Positions 44,191-53,153 of a stretch of 64,000 bases of DNA are shown here, piece by piece; the stretch's first letter is position 1, and each line of letters starts with the position of its first letter. The stretch comes from DAISKN01 sp963716925 (GTDB lineage: Bacteria > Acidobacteriota > Vicinamibacteria > Marinacidobacterales > SMYC01). Below the pieces are notes generated by a model. That model made no database searches, was not told the origin of the DNA, and saw only the letters and a list, made by a program, of their open reading frames with translations. The stretch is from contig CAVQUX010000010.1 of assembly GCA_963716925.1 (NCBI GenBank), positions 620,001-684,000 of the forward strand. The letters run 5' to 3'. Both the position numbers and the translations under genes were made by a program.

Positions 44191-46317
44191 ATGCGACTCG
44201 GATGGAGATCGACCGTCGTGCCGGCGATGCTGGCAATCTCGATGACCCCAGTCTTCGCCGACAGCTATAGCGTACGGAGCGTTGAAGAAATTACCGACGG
44301 GATTTTTCCGGTTTGGTCCCCGGACGGGAGGGAGATCGCCTTCACCCGGCAGGAAAAAGACACTTTCGAGATCTATTTCATGAAGCCGGACGGAAGCGAC
44401 CAGAGGTGCGTGACCTGCAACAAGGAGGGGCTGCGCGAGGCAGGCTTCCGAGGACAACCCTACTATCACCCGAGCGGCAAGTACCTGGCGTTCGTCGCCG
44501 AGTCGTCGAAGCTCCGCCGGAAGGGCAATGGCGTCGTCGAGAGGCCGGGGGTCGGGCGCAACAACAACGTCTGGATCATGAATCGGGAAGGCACCCGCTT
44601 CTGGCCCATGACCGATTACGAAGAGAACTGGGGTGTGATTCGCCCCTCCTTCTCCCACGACGGGACGATGATCTACTGGAACGAAGAGTTCTCGATGGAG
44701 AAATATGCCGCCGCCAAGGGGCGCAATGCCGGAGGGCACGACTGGGGCATTTTCGCCCGCAAAGGCGAAGAGCTCGGGGCCTGGCGGATCAAGTGGGGAA
44801 AGATCGATTTCGATCGCGACGGAGCGCCGCGGATGTCCGACGTAACCACCATCAATCCCCCGGAGGGCTTCACGCTGCTCGAAGGCTCCGGCTTCACTCC
44901 CGACGACCGGCGCTTGATCTACGCCTATGCCGACCTGTCCGAGGCTCCCGGTGGACGAGGGTATCGCAGCGACATCTACCTGACGGACTTGAGGGGCGGC
45001 TCGCTGCAGCGGCTCACCTCCACCCCTACCCAGCACGACGAGAACGCGGTGTTCTCGCCCGACGGCAAGAAGATCGCATGGACCCATCCCGTCGGAACGG
45101 GCCGGAAGGGGATGCCGGGCATCGACGTCGAGATCTACATGATGAACGCCGATGGAACCGGGGAAGCGCGCCTCACGAACTTCAGCGATCCCAAGAGCGA
45201 ATACTACGACAAGGATTCGAAGCAGATGAGCGAAGTGCACTGGAGCCCGGACGGAAACCGGATCGTTTTCGGCCACGCGAGCCGCGCGAGATTGAGGGAC
45301 CCCAATATGGGCGCGAGCGTGTGGATTTTGACGTTCGAGGGCGCGGGTGACGTAATCCACCCGCCTGGGCCCGCTTCTGGAGTCCGGCCGCCCGCCCAGC
45401 CCACGGAAGGGCCTGGAGGAGCGAGCTATCGACATCGCGGGGTGCACAAGGAAGTCCATGGCGAGGGCCCGCAGCAGTTCTGGATCTACGAGCCTTCCGA
45501 TCCCGCTCCGAAGACGGCGCCGGTGATCGTATTCGGCCATGGCGGCGGAGGTGTCAATCCGAGATTCTACGGAGCCTGGATCGAGCATCTCGTCCGGCGA
45601 GGGAACATCGTCCTCTTCCCGCGTTATCAGAATAACGTCCTCTCGCGACCTGGAACGGCGAAGGAGGCCTTCGTCACATCGGTGAAAGCCGCGTTCGACG
45701 AGCTGAAGAAGAGCGCGCGGGTTCGCCCCGAGTTGGACAAGGTGGCGCTGGTCGGCCACTCGTGGGGGGCGGTGCTGTCGGCGAATCTGGCGGCCATGAC
45801 GGGCTCCGCTGGGCTGCCGCGTCCGAGGGCGCTCATGATCGTCGAGCCGGGGATAGTGGGGATTCCGATGGAGGACCTGTCGAAGGTGCCCAAGGACACG
45901 CTCGCACTCGTCGTCGTCGGAGAGGGCGATACGCAGGTCGGCGACAAGGACGCGAAGCGGATTTACGGTGGTCTGACCCATATTGATCCCGCGGACCGCG
46001 ACTACATCATCGTACGAACCGACGACCACGGCGAGCCCCCATTGCTGGCGAACCATCTCGCCCCCGACGCCGTTTCCGAAGACTATGACTCGCAACCCAC
46101 CAAGCGGCGCCGTGCGCGTCTCGAAGCGAAGCTCGAGGACTCGGTCAACGCCATCGACTACTATGGATTCTGGAAACTCCTGGATGGTCTCACCGACGCC
46201 GCCTTCTACGGAAAGAATCGCGACTACGCGCTGGGCGACACGCACAACCAGCGCTACATGGGAACGTGGAGCGATGGGACCCCCGTTAAGGAGCTCGTCG
46301 TCACCGACACTCCCTGA
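44191..46317 (+). CDS. PD40 beta-propeller fused to alpha/beta hydrolase, exported
   Basis: 708 aa from ATG 44191, with GGGGAGGG six nt upstream (GTG 44185 possible). Signal peptide ends near TPVFA. Residues about 28-400 are PD40 repeats nearly identical in layout to the 42537-43736 protein. After a Pro-rich linker an alpha/beta hydrolase domain starts (APVIVFGHGGGG, oxyanion region). Its nucleophile elbow is ALVGHSWGAVLSAN and a possible acid is in VVVGEGDTQVGD. It resembles S9 peptidases in order but not in sequence of the hydrolase part. Substrate unknown. Confidence 0.85.
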   Translation: MRLGWRSTVVPAMLAISMTPVFADSYSVRSVEEITDGIFPVWSPDGREIAFTRQEKDTFEIYFMKPDGSDQRCVTCNKEGLREAGFRGQPYYHPSGKYLAFVAESSKLRRKGNGVVERPGVGRNNNVWIMNREGTRFWPMTDYEENWGVIRPSFSHDGTMIYWNEEFSMEKYAAAKGRNAGGHDWGIFARKGEELGAWRIKWGKIDFDRDGAPRMSDVTTINPPEGFTLLEGSGFTPDDRRLIYAYADLSEAPGGRGYRSDIYLTDLRGGSLQRLTSTPTQHDENAVFSPDGKKIAWTHPVGTGRKGMPGIDVEIYMMNADGTGEARLTNFSDPKSEYYDKDSKQMSEVHWSPDGNRIVFGHASRARLRDPNMGASVWILTFEGAGDVIHPPGPASGVRPPAQPTEGPGGASYRHRGVHKEVHGEGPQQFWIYEPSDPAPKTAPVIVFGHGGGGVNPRFYGAWIEHLVRRGNIVLFPRYQNNVLSRPGTAKEAFVTSVKAAFDELKKSARVRPELDKVALVGHSWGAVLSANLAAMTGSAGLPRPRALMIVEPGIVGIPMEDLSKVPKDTLALVVVGEGDTQVGDKDAKRIYGGLTHIDPADRDYIIVRTDDHGEPPLLANHLAPDAVSEDYDSQPTKRRRARLEAKLEDSVNAIDYYGFWKLLDGLTDAAFYGKNRDYALGDTHNQRYMGTWSDGTPVKELVVTDTP

Positions 46318-46367
46318 GTTGGCGGCCGTCTTCAGCGACTCGCGCTGTCACCGAACGCGCGCTCGTC

Positions 46368-46382
46368 GTTCACAAGGTGAAC
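46368..46382. terminator. Small hairpin between convergent genes
   Basis: GTTCAC-aag-GTGAAC, a perfect 6-bp stem with a 3-nt loop, lies in the 100-bp space between the hydrolase gene and the end of the polyketide cluster. It is the only terminator candidate seen there and has no T-run. Confidence 0.3.
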
Positions 46383-46417
46383 ATCGGTGGGGAGGAGTCG
46401 GGCGAGGGTCGTCGCGC

Positions 46418-47791
46418 TCAACCCTCTCCCAGCGCGACCCTGCGGCGCGCCTTCTTGAAGCGGTCGGTGTGCAGCCGCTCGTTTACGATGGTGATCTTGA
46501 CTGGAACCTTGTACCGCTCCAGCCTGAGGCGACAGTGCGCCTTGATCTGCCGGATGGCGGCTTGCTGACTCAGGGAGTCCGATGGCCCGACGAGGGACGC
46601 GCGGGCGCACACGATATTGCCCAGGATCGAGTTGGGTTCTCCGTAGACGGCGACCTCGTGCACCACCTGAAGCTCCTGGATCACGTTCTCCACTTCCGCG
46701 GGGATGACCTTCGCGCCGCCCACGTTGACGATATCAGTCTCCCGACCGAGGATGCGCAGGTACTCACCATCCGTTTCGACCAGGTCACCGGTGACGAACC
46801 AACCGTCCTCGGTGAACGGGTCGGGGGCGTTCAGATACCCCAGGATCGCCGACCGAGCCTTGATCTGGAGGATCCCGTCCACGACTCTCACTTGATAGCC
46901 TTCCCCTCCCATCTTGACCCAGGTCGAATCCGGCGCCTTGGACTTGGAACGCAGGGTGCCCACCTCGGTGGCGCCGAACTTCTGCAGCAACTCAACGCCC
47001 GGGAAGAGCTGATGGCACCTGCGCAAGGTGGACTCGGGCATTACCTCGGCTCCGTAGGTGATGACCTTCAACGAGCTCAGGTCGTAACGCTCATGGGCCT
47101 GACTCAGTATCAGCAGGGCCAGAAAGCTCGGCGAAACCGGCAGAACCTCCACCGCGTAGTCCTGCACCGCCGCGCAGACGGTGTCGGGCAGGCGGTCGGG
47201 AACCGTGACCATGCAGCTCGCGTTGCTCAGCGAATAGAGCAGGGTGTCGACGCCTCCGATATGGTCGTAGAGAAGGAAGGTGAGCGTACGCAGGTCGCGG
47301 CGGCGCGTCTTGTACTTCTGCAGACTAGACGCTCGAAGTCGTGCACCGCCGCTTTCATCGCGCCCGTCGACCCCGACGAGAACAGCACGATCGCCGGATG
47401 AGCTTCCTGCCGAAGCCGGTCGTACAACGGATGGCTGGCCAGGCGGCCGAGGCGCTGAAACTCGACCTCGTCGTCCGAGGAGACGCGGAGCGACCACTCC
47501 GCTCTCGACGATCTCCGCGCATTCCTCCCGCCGCCTTTCGCTCTGCTCCGTCAGGGGCACCACGATCGAACGGCGTAGAGCCAGGGCGAGCATCAGAGCG
47601 AGGGAGTTGGGCGAGTAGTCTCCCTCCAGCAGGACCACCGCTTGCCCTTCGACCTGTCTCTTCTCCAGCTCCGAGCCCCAGTAGGCGATCCGGTCGAGCA
47701 GCCAACGGTAGTCGAAGATGCGGCGGCGCCACACCAGGGCCTCGCGCTCGGGATTCTCGGCGAAACGCTCCAGGAGAAAATCGACCGACAT
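46418..47791 (-). CDS. Acyl-AMP ligase / adenylation enzyme (two compensating frameshifts)
   Basis: About 457 aa ANL-superfamily ligase, last gene of the cluster. N-terminus MSVDFLLERFAENPEREALV; phosphate loop FSSGSTGAMK; ITYGAEVMPESTLRRC; then LQKFGATEVGT, GWFVTGDLVE, GRETDIVNVGGAKVIPAEVE and a lysine-rich end. The P-loop stretch (VSSDDEVEFQRL to HDFERL) is readable only in another frame. An extra base near 47500 leaves the frame and a second event near 47325 restores it. ATG 47791 overlaps the SDR stop (TGATG). It probably activates an acid for one of the two small carrier proteins. Confidence 0.82.
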   Translation of the reverse strand: MSVDFLLERFAENPEREALVWRRRIFDYRWLLDRIAYWGSELEKRQVEGQAVVLLEGDYSPNSLALMLALALRRSIVVPLTEQSERRREECAEIVESGVVAPRLLGRRGRVSAPRPPGQPSVVRPASAGSSSGDRAVLVGVDGRDESGGARLRASSLQKYKTRRRDLRTLTFLLYDHIGGVDTLLYSLSNASCMVTVPDRLPDTVCAAVQDYAVEVLPVSPSFLALLILSQAHERYDLSSLKVITYGAEVMPESTLRRCHQLFPGVELLQKFGATEVGTLRSKSKAPDSTWVKMGGEGYQVRVVDGILQIKARSAILGYLNAPDPFTEDGWFVTGDLVETDGEYLRILGRETDIVNVGGAKVIPAEVENVIQELQVVHEVAVYGEPNSILGNIVCARASLVGPSDSLSQQAAIRQIKAHCRLRLERYKVPVKITIVNERLHTDRFKKARRRVALGEG

Positions 47792-48491
47792 CAGACGCCG
47801 CCCAGATAGATCACCTGCCCGGTCACGAAATCGCTTTCCGGCTCGGATGAAGAAATCGATGACGTTGCTGATGTCCCGGAACTCTCCGTAGCGCCGGAGC
47901 GCCTGCCTCTGGAGGAGGGCATCCATCTTCTGCTGCGGGACGGAGCGGATCAGATCCGTCTTCACCGGGGTCGGCCCCACGGCGTTGACGGTGATGCCGA
48001 AGGGGCCCAACTCACGCGCCAGCACCTCGGTCAGGCTCACGATGGCCGCCTTGGACGCAGCATACACCGCCTCCCCTTCCAATTTCAGGGGCGTGGCCAC
48101 GGTGGCGAAGTTGACGATCCGGCCGAACCGGTTCTTCCGCATCAACTTGGCCCCCTCCCGGCAAAAGAGAAAAGTGCCGACCACGTTGGTCTGCAGAATT
48201 TTGTGAACGGTGGACATCGGCGTCAACAAGACGTGGTTCATCGACGCGATCCCGGCGTTGTTGATCAGAACGTCCAGGCGGCCCTGGGTCCTGCCAGATC
48301 GCGGAGAACATCTCGTTCACTTTCTCTTCATCGGCCACGTCCAGGCAGAAATGGCTGTACCGCTCGTGCTCGTACTCCACCGGCTCCCTGCTGCAGCCGA
48401 GGACGACGTCGCCCTGCTCCAGGTAGTGCTCCACCAGGTACCGGCCGATACCCTTTCGGCTTCCGGTGACCAGTGTGACCCGCGGCTTCAT
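47791..48491 (-). CDS. Short-chain dehydrogenase/reductase, FabG-like (two frameshifts)
   Basis: About 232 aa after repair. Start ATG 48491: MKPRVTLVTGSRKGIGRYLV (NADPH loop). An extra C near 48288 hides the next segment, GRLDVLINNAGIAS. The frame then gives MSTVHKILQTNVVGTFLF, the Ser in FATVATPL and catalytic YAASKAA. A second extra base near 47840 hides the true end ESDFVTGQVIYLGGV before TGA 47791. Likely a 3-ketoacyl-ACP reductase for carrier-bound intermediates. The 701-bp span equals 233 codons plus two bases, as expected for two insertions. Confidence 0.8.
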
Positions 48492-49313
48492 GTGTCGGCC
48501 TTTCGTCCCGCTCACGATGCCGTAGCCGAGGAGCTCGCGCGCGAAGAGGTCTTCCAGGATCTCGCAGGAACGGGCGAAGTTCTCGACGTCCCCCGGGGAG
48601 AGGTGCTCGCTCAAGGCGACCCGGTTGCGCTCGAGGTTCTGTTTCCACCGTTGCAACGTGGGAAACGCCTGCCGGCTGACGTCGCGGCGCTGGATCCTCT
48701 CGAATCCCCGGGCGCGCATCGTGGCTTCGTAGAAGTCGAGGGTTTCCATCTTTGCCTTGCCGAAAGAGCGCTCCAGAACCGCCAGGTCATCCCGGAGCCG
48801 GTAGATGTCCGCGATGGAGAGCTCCTGCTTCAAGATCAGATCGCACAGCAGCATGCGCCCGCCGACTCGCAACACTCTATGGTTCTCCGCGCAGAGCTTC
48901 GCCTTGTCGCGCATGAGGTGGGAGGACTCCATGACCCACGCGACGTCGAAAGCATCCGCAGGGAAGCCGTTGTCCAGCGCGTCCCGCTGATGGAATGCAA
49001 TCCTTCCCGATAGCCCTTTCCGCCGGCCGACCTCCGAGGCCATCTCGATGCCGCGGCCGCTGATGGAGATCGCCGAGATGCTGCAACCGGTCCGCTCGGC
49101 CAGGCGGAACGCCGGGCCTCCGATGCCGCAGCCGACATCGAGCAGCGCCGTACTCGAGTCGATGGTCGCGAGGCCGGCCATGACGTCGATCAGAGCGTCG
49201 GTGGCCTCGGGGAGCGTTTCGTCGCCCTGCGCGAAATAGCCATAGTGCAGGTTGTCTCCCAGTATCAGGGTCCAGGCGTCGGTGACGTTGTCGTAGTGGG
49301 TCTGGTTGTTCAT
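48488..49313 (-). CDS. SAM-dependent C/O-methyltransferase
   Basis: About 274 aa. MNNQTHYDNVTDAWTLILGD and NLHYGYF at the start; motif I ALLDVGCGIGGPAFRLAE; FDVAWVMESSHLMRDK; VLRVGGRMLLCDL. This is the ubiquinone/tocopherol-type methyltransferase group common in polyketide clusters. As sequenced there is no stop before the next gene and the frame runs into its MKPRVTLVTG. Removing one G near 48500 gives an end SGTKADT and TGA 48488-48490 overlapping the next ATG (ATGA), the pattern used elsewhere here. Ribosome site is weak; start ATG 49313. Confidence 0.8.
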
Positions 49314-49326
49314 GAGTTCCGGGAAT

Positions 49327-49638
49327 TCATTCTCCCTGCGATTCGCGGACCACGTCGAGCACATAGCCGATCATGGAGTCCAGCGTCCTGAAGGGACTGC
49401 GTTCCATCGACATCGCCTTCTCGTTCGCGAGCGTCACCGACAAACCGAACTCCCGGCGAATGCTCTCCTCGACGGCAACGATGAGCGAGACCAGGGTGAT
49501 GGAGTCGGTCGTCGCTCCCGGTCCGTAGAGGACGGTCTCGGCGCCCCGGTCCAGCTTCGCACCGTCCTCGAGCTCCTGGTTCAGGTCGTCCACCGTGCGA
49601 TGAACGAGCTCCACGATTTTGTCTCTTGTTCCTTCCAC
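49327..49638 (-). CDS. Acyl carrier protein
   Basis: 103 aa from GTG 49638, preceded by GGAGG. Helix-rich, with the phosphopantetheine serine in GATTDSITLVSLIVAVEE (near residue 47), inside the usual DS-[IL] context. The N-terminal 30 residues (EGTRDKIVELVHRTVDDLNQ) are longer than in FabG-linked ACPs. It lies 13 bp before the methyltransferase gene and 20 bp after the SDR gene. Probably holds the chain built from the acid activated by the ligase. Confidence 0.8.
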   Translation of the reverse strand: MEGTRDKIVELVHRTVDDLNQELEDGAKLDRGAETVLYGPGATTDSITLVSLIVAVEESIRREFGLSVTLANEKAMSMERSPFRTLDSMIGYVLDVVRESQGE

Positions 49639-49658
49639 GCATCCTCCCGCGGCTGACG

Positions 49659-50414
49659 CTATTGCGCCGTATATCCTCCGTCGATGAACTGAATCGAACC
49701 CGTAATCCAGCGCCCGGTGTCGGCGAGCAGAAACGCGATGGCGTGGGCGACGTCGCGCGGGGAGCCGACACCGAGAGGGTGCAGCTTCTGCACCTCTTCC
49801 ATGCCTGCCTCTCCGAGTCTTCCCCTGGCCGCATCGACCATCTCCGTTTCGACGGCTCCGGGGGCCACGCAATTGACGCGGATGCCCTCCCTCGCCAGCT
49901 CGAGCGCGAGAGACCTGGTGAGGGAATGAAGCGCGCCCTTGCTCGCGCTGTAAGCCGCGCGGGCCGGAGCGCCGACCTCGCCCATCACCGACGATACGAA
50001 GACCAGGGATCCACCCGAGTCGTTCACCCCTTTTTGTCGGAAGGCTTTCGCCAGCAGGATGGCCGACACTACGTTGATTCTCAGCAGCTTCTCCACGTCC
50101 TCCGTTTTGAGCATCCTCAGAGGCAGAATGCTCTGGGCCCCCGCGCAGTGGGCGAGGCCGCGGATGCGACCATGCCTCTCCGACACCGTTTTCAACCACT
50201 CGGGCAACTCATCGGTTCTGGTGAGATCGAAGGCTTCCATAGCGTGCCCGGGGCCTTCCAGCAGCGACAGGGTTTCCGAGAGTCGATCGCGATTCCTGCC
50301 TACCAGGACGACCCGCGCTCCGAGCTGACTGAGAACCAGCGAGGTGGAACGCCCGATACCGGACGACGCTCCGGTGACCACGATCACTTTATCGGTGAGA
50401 TCCAGAGGGTTCAT
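49659..50414 (-). CDS. Short-chain dehydrogenase/reductase, FabG-like
   Basis: 251 aa, intact. NADPH loop VIVVTGASSGIGRSTSLVL; LAHCAGAQSI; catalytic Ser in FVSSVMGEVG and YSASKGALHSLTR; C-terminal WITGSIQFIDGGY. It is a clear 3-oxoacyl-ACP reductase type. It sits between the two carrier-protein genes, 6 bp after the second ACP, so carrier-bound ketones are the natural substrate. A second SDR two genes on suggests two reduction steps or two different chain lengths. Confidence 0.9.
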   Translation of the reverse strand: MNPLDLTDKVIVVTGASSGIGRSTSLVLSQLGARVVLVGRNRDRLSETLSLLEGPGHAMEAFDLTRTDELPEWLKTVSERHGRIRGLAHCAGAQSILPLRMLKTEDVEKLLRINVVSAILLAKAFRQKGVNDSGGSLVFVSSVMGEVGAPARAAYSASKGALHSLTRSLALELAREGIRVNCVAPGAVETEMVDAARGRLGEAGMEEVQKLHPLGVGSPRDVAHAIAFLLADTGRWITGSIQFIDGGYTAQ

Positions 50415-50420
50415 CGGCCA

Positions 50421-50654
50421 TCAATCGGTGAGACCGCCGCTCAGGAGGTCGAGAAGATCATCCACCGTCCTGCACTTCACGATCTGGTCGCCGCTGACCG
50501 ACACATGGAGCTTCTCATCCGCCAACCCCATGTAGATGAGCGCCGACATCGAATCCCAGAACTCCAGGTCTTCGAGTCTCTGACTGCCGGCCAGCGCGCC
50601 CTGGCCAATCTCCAGGGATGTTTCCAGCGCCCGTAAGAACTCCGCTCTCGTCAT
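50421..50654 (-). CDS. Acyl carrier protein (second)
   Basis: 77 aa from ATG 50654 with purine-rich GGAGAAAGAG upstream. MTRAEFLRALETSLEIGQG starts helix 1; phosphopantetheine serine in LEFWDSMSALIYM (near residue 37); short final helices DDLLDLLSGG. It is of normal ACP length and distinct in sequence from the 103-aa carrier, so the two probably serve different enzymes. An upstream open frame reaches 50795 without protein-like content. Confidence 0.8.
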   Translation of the reverse strand: MTRAEFLRALETSLEIGQGALAGSQRLEDLEFWDSMSALIYMGLADEKLHVSVSGDQIVKCRTVDDLLDLLSGGLTD

Positions 50655-50712
50655 TCTCTTTCTCCATCCAAGGTGAGGCGACCCGATTCCGAGGGTGAGC
50701 GATCGGTGCGCA

Positions 50713-51978
50713 TCATGCCCCGTACCCGTCGATTTCCCGCCGGAGCCCCGCCACGATCTCCTCGCGAAGCCGCGCCCAGAACTCCTCGGGTACATCGACG
50801 GCGCCCAGGCTGATGTTCAACCGTCGCTGCAGGACCACCGATTGGACCATCAATGCCGGTCCAACGAGGTCATTCTTGAATACGATCGCACACTCCTCCA
50901 AGCTGAGGCCACCGTAGCAATCCCGGACGGCCGCCACGCCGTAGTTGCTCACGAACATAGTGCCTCGTTTGAGAGTCTGCGGCTTGTAGGGGAGCTTGAC
51001 CGACCGGACGAGGTTGTAGACCAGGGACGGCCCCCCGCCGTCAGTGAAGCTCCTGACGTCCCCGTATACCCGACGTGCAATGTCCCAGAAAGAGGATCTC
51101 CCGTCGATGGTATAGACGTTCTCGTACCCGCTGAAGAAATTTCCCAGATCGTCTTCCGTTACCGGACCCGAGCTCCCCGAAAGCTTCTTCCGGATATCCA
51201 TCGGGAACCGACACTTGATGCGCAACTGACGCTCGGGCAGCGTCGCCAGGAGCCCGCAAGCGCCTGCGGCGAAGAGCGCGCCGTAAATCGTGGTCTGTTC
51301 CTTCCGACAGCGCCGCGCCAGCGCCATCGTGTCTTTTTCGGAAAACACCGAGTGCGCGAGGAGTCGATGGGGCGGGACACCTTCGGCATGAGGCAACGAC
51401 GTCCAGATCCCCTTCCGGTTGGCGCGGCGCCGTCGGATCAAGTGCGCCATCACCGCTGTCCGACGCAGCAGGCTGCCAGTGGTTTCCGCGCGAGTTCTCG
51501 TCGAGATGGGCAGCGAGGACACGGGGCCCGGGGGGCCGTTCCGTTCCGCGCGCTCATAGTATTCGAAGAGATCGGCCAGCAGACGAAACACGGAACGCCC
51601 GTCGGCGATCGCATGGAAGGCGACGAAAATGACGTCGCATTGGGACTGTTTCCGGTTTCGTAGGACGAGCATGCGGGTCAGGGGATGCACCGCCGGATCC
51701 AGCGGAGCGCTCATCAGCCGGCTGGCTTCCTCCTGCCAGGGAACGAGATCGGTTTCGACGTCCTGGATCGTGAACGGGAGCGGAGGCGGAGTCGCGAGAA
51801 ACTGGAACAGATGACGGCCGTCGCTCGATTCGGTGATGCGGGCTCTCAGCCTCGGATGACGCGATTGTAGGCTCGCGAGAGCCGCCCGGAGGGGTTCGGC
51901 CTCGATACAACCCCGCACCCGCAACCTTGCGCCGCCCATCCCGGCTCCCTCGAAAGTGCGCGAGAGGCCGTAGAACAC
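50713..51978 (-). CDS. Condensation-domain/PapA-type acyltransferase
   Basis: 421 aa as read from GTG 51978. Active-site motif HAIADGRS (family HxxxDG) near residue 122 and the bridging VSNYG region near residue 345 fit the condensation/alcohol-acyltransferase superfamily. The beginning VFYGLSRTFEGAGMGGARL is very close to the fold's first strand, so the true start may be upstream. From ATG 52046 (overlapping the KAS III stop, ATGA) one inserted base would give a frame EFVEFVEFVAVLDQVPLEPW joining this one. It would esterify or amidate the carrier-bound product. Confidence 0.83.
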   Translation of the reverse strand: MFYGLSRTFEGAGMGGARLRVRGCIEAEPLRAALASLQSRHPRLRARITESSDGRHLFQFLATPPPLPFTIQDVETDLVPWQEEASRLMSAPLDPAVHPLTRMLVLRNRKQSQCDVIFVAFHAIADGRSVFRLLADLFEYYERAERNGPPGPVSSLPISTRTRAETTGSLLRRTAVMAHLIRRRRANRKGIWTSLPHAEGVPPHRLLAHSVFSEKDTMALARRCRKEQTTIYGALFAAGACGLLATLPERQLRIKCRFPMDIRKKLSGSSGPVTEDDLGNFFSGYENVYTIDGRSSFWDIARRVYGDVRSFTDGGGPSLVYNLVRSVKLPYKPQTLKRGTMFVSNYGVAAVRDCYGGLSLEECAIVFKNDLVGPALMVQSVVLQRRLNISLGAVDVPEEFWARLREEIVAGLRREIDGYGA

Positions 51979-52017
51979 TTCGTCCCACGGCTCCAGCGGG
52001 ACTTGGTCCAGAACAGC

Positions 52018-52044
52018 GACGAATTCGACGAATTCGACGAATTC
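52018..52044. repeat. Three tandem copies of a 9-bp unit at a gene junction
   Basis: GACGAATTC repeated three times without mismatch (GAATTCGTC on the minus strand), the last copy overlapping the KAS III stop. It lies exactly where the condensation gene should start. Copy-number change would keep the frame, but slippage by one base would join or break the ATG at 52046 and the acyltransferase frame. Confidence 0.75.
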
Positions 52045-53131
52045 ATCGGGGAAGCTCTCCGATATCGCCCGCGCTCACCGTGGTCAGCCCAGGGAGCGAC
52101 AGTGGGCCGCAGGTCAAGGCTACCGCTCCCCACGACAAACCGGCGCCGAACCCGAGAAGGACCAGACGGCGAGGGTGTCGTCTCAATTGCTCGGCCAGAT
52201 CGCCCTGGAGCGCCAGGGGGATCGAGGCCGCGCTGGTGTTGCCGTAGTCCTCCAGGTTCACCACCAGTTTTTCGACGGGAATGTGCATCTTCTTGGCCAG
52301 GTGCTGCATCATGAACAGGCTGGCCTGGTGCATGACGACGGCGTCCACCTGGTCGAGGGTCCACCCCGCGAGCTCCAGCACCTTGTTGCCAAGGGTGGGA
52401 ACCTCCCTGAGGGTGAAGGCGAAGATCTCGGTGCCATTCATGTAGAGATCCTCGTCGCTTCGGACGTTCCCGCCCTCTCTCTCGGTGCGCTTTCCCGTCT
52501 CGTCGTTGGCAGGATGCCGAAACCCCCCGGCCTTCACGATGAGGTGCCGGGCGCCCCCGCCGTCCGAGCCCAGCTCGAAAAACATGGGTTCGGCGGACTC
52601 GTTCCACTCCAGCGCGGTGGCCGAACCGCCGTCGCCGAACAGAGGAGCGGTGGCCCGGTCGAAGGGAGAAGCGAGTCGACTCACCGTATCTCCCACCAGA
52701 AGCAGGGCTCGCCTCGCATTCCCCGTGCTCAAGAGGTGCGCGACGATCCACAGGCCGTAGGCGTACCCCGAGCAGGCATGAGTTACGTCAAAGGCCGCGC
52801 AACTCCTGCTCAGCTTCAGCCGATGCTGGAGCGTGCAGGCCGTCGCCGGCGCCACGTAGTCCGGGGTCACCGACACGAAAACGAGCACGTCTATGGAGCT
52901 CCTGTCCCAGCGGATCTCTTCGAGGAGCTTCTCCGCGGCGGCGAAGCACAGGTCCGACGTGCAGATTCCTCCCGTGGATACGCGCCGATTGGTGACGCCC
53001 ACGCTCTTCGAGATCCGACGGCTCTGCTCTTCTCCGAAGGTTCTTGCGAGGTCCTCGACGGTCTTTACCGCTTCCGGCACCGCACAGGCGATGCCGGCGA
53101 CTCGCACCCTCTCTACTTTTCCCCCCGCCAT
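52043..53131 (-). CDS. 3-oxoacyl-ACP synthase III (KAS III) family
   Basis: 362 aa. Catalytic triad visible: Cys in THACSGYAYG (near 118), His in VVMHQASLF (near 268) and Asn in LEDYGNTSAAS (near 298), so Claisen condensation rather than only acyl transfer is expected. SGRSISKSVGV-like N-terminus (RISKSVGVTNRRVS) is the family's. Longer than FabH (about 320) by an insertion near 200-230. It may make the starter or join a chain to a second unit. Start ATG 53131, 22 bp after the methyltransferase gene. Confidence 0.9.
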   Translation of the reverse strand: MAGGKVERVRVAGIACAVPEAVKTVEDLARTFGEEQSRRISKSVGVTNRRVSTGGICTSDLCFAAAEKLLEEIRWDRSSIDVLVFVSVTPDYVAPATACTLQHRLKLSRSCAAFDVTHACSGYAYGLWIVAHLLSTGNARRALLLVGDTVSRLASPFDRATAPLFGDGGSATALEWNESAEPMFFELGSDGGGARHLIVKAGGFRHPANDETGKRTEREGGNVRSDEDLYMNGTEIFAFTLREVPTLGNKVLELAGWTLDQVDAVVMHQASLFMMQHLAKKMHIPVEKLVVNLEDYGNTSAASIPLALQGDLAEQLRRHPRRLVLLGFGAGLSWGAVALTCGPLSLPGLTTVSAGDIGELPR

Positions 53132-53153
53132 TGGCCCACCTGGATGCGGCGGC

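Noticed and set aside
43738..46245. 835-aa minus-strand frame over the propeller-hydrolase gene
   Set aside because: Antisense of a gene with clear PD40 repeats and signal peptide; composition is not protein-like.
52018..52044. CRISPR or large satellite array
   Set aside because: Units are 9 bp and contiguous with no spacers; only three copies.
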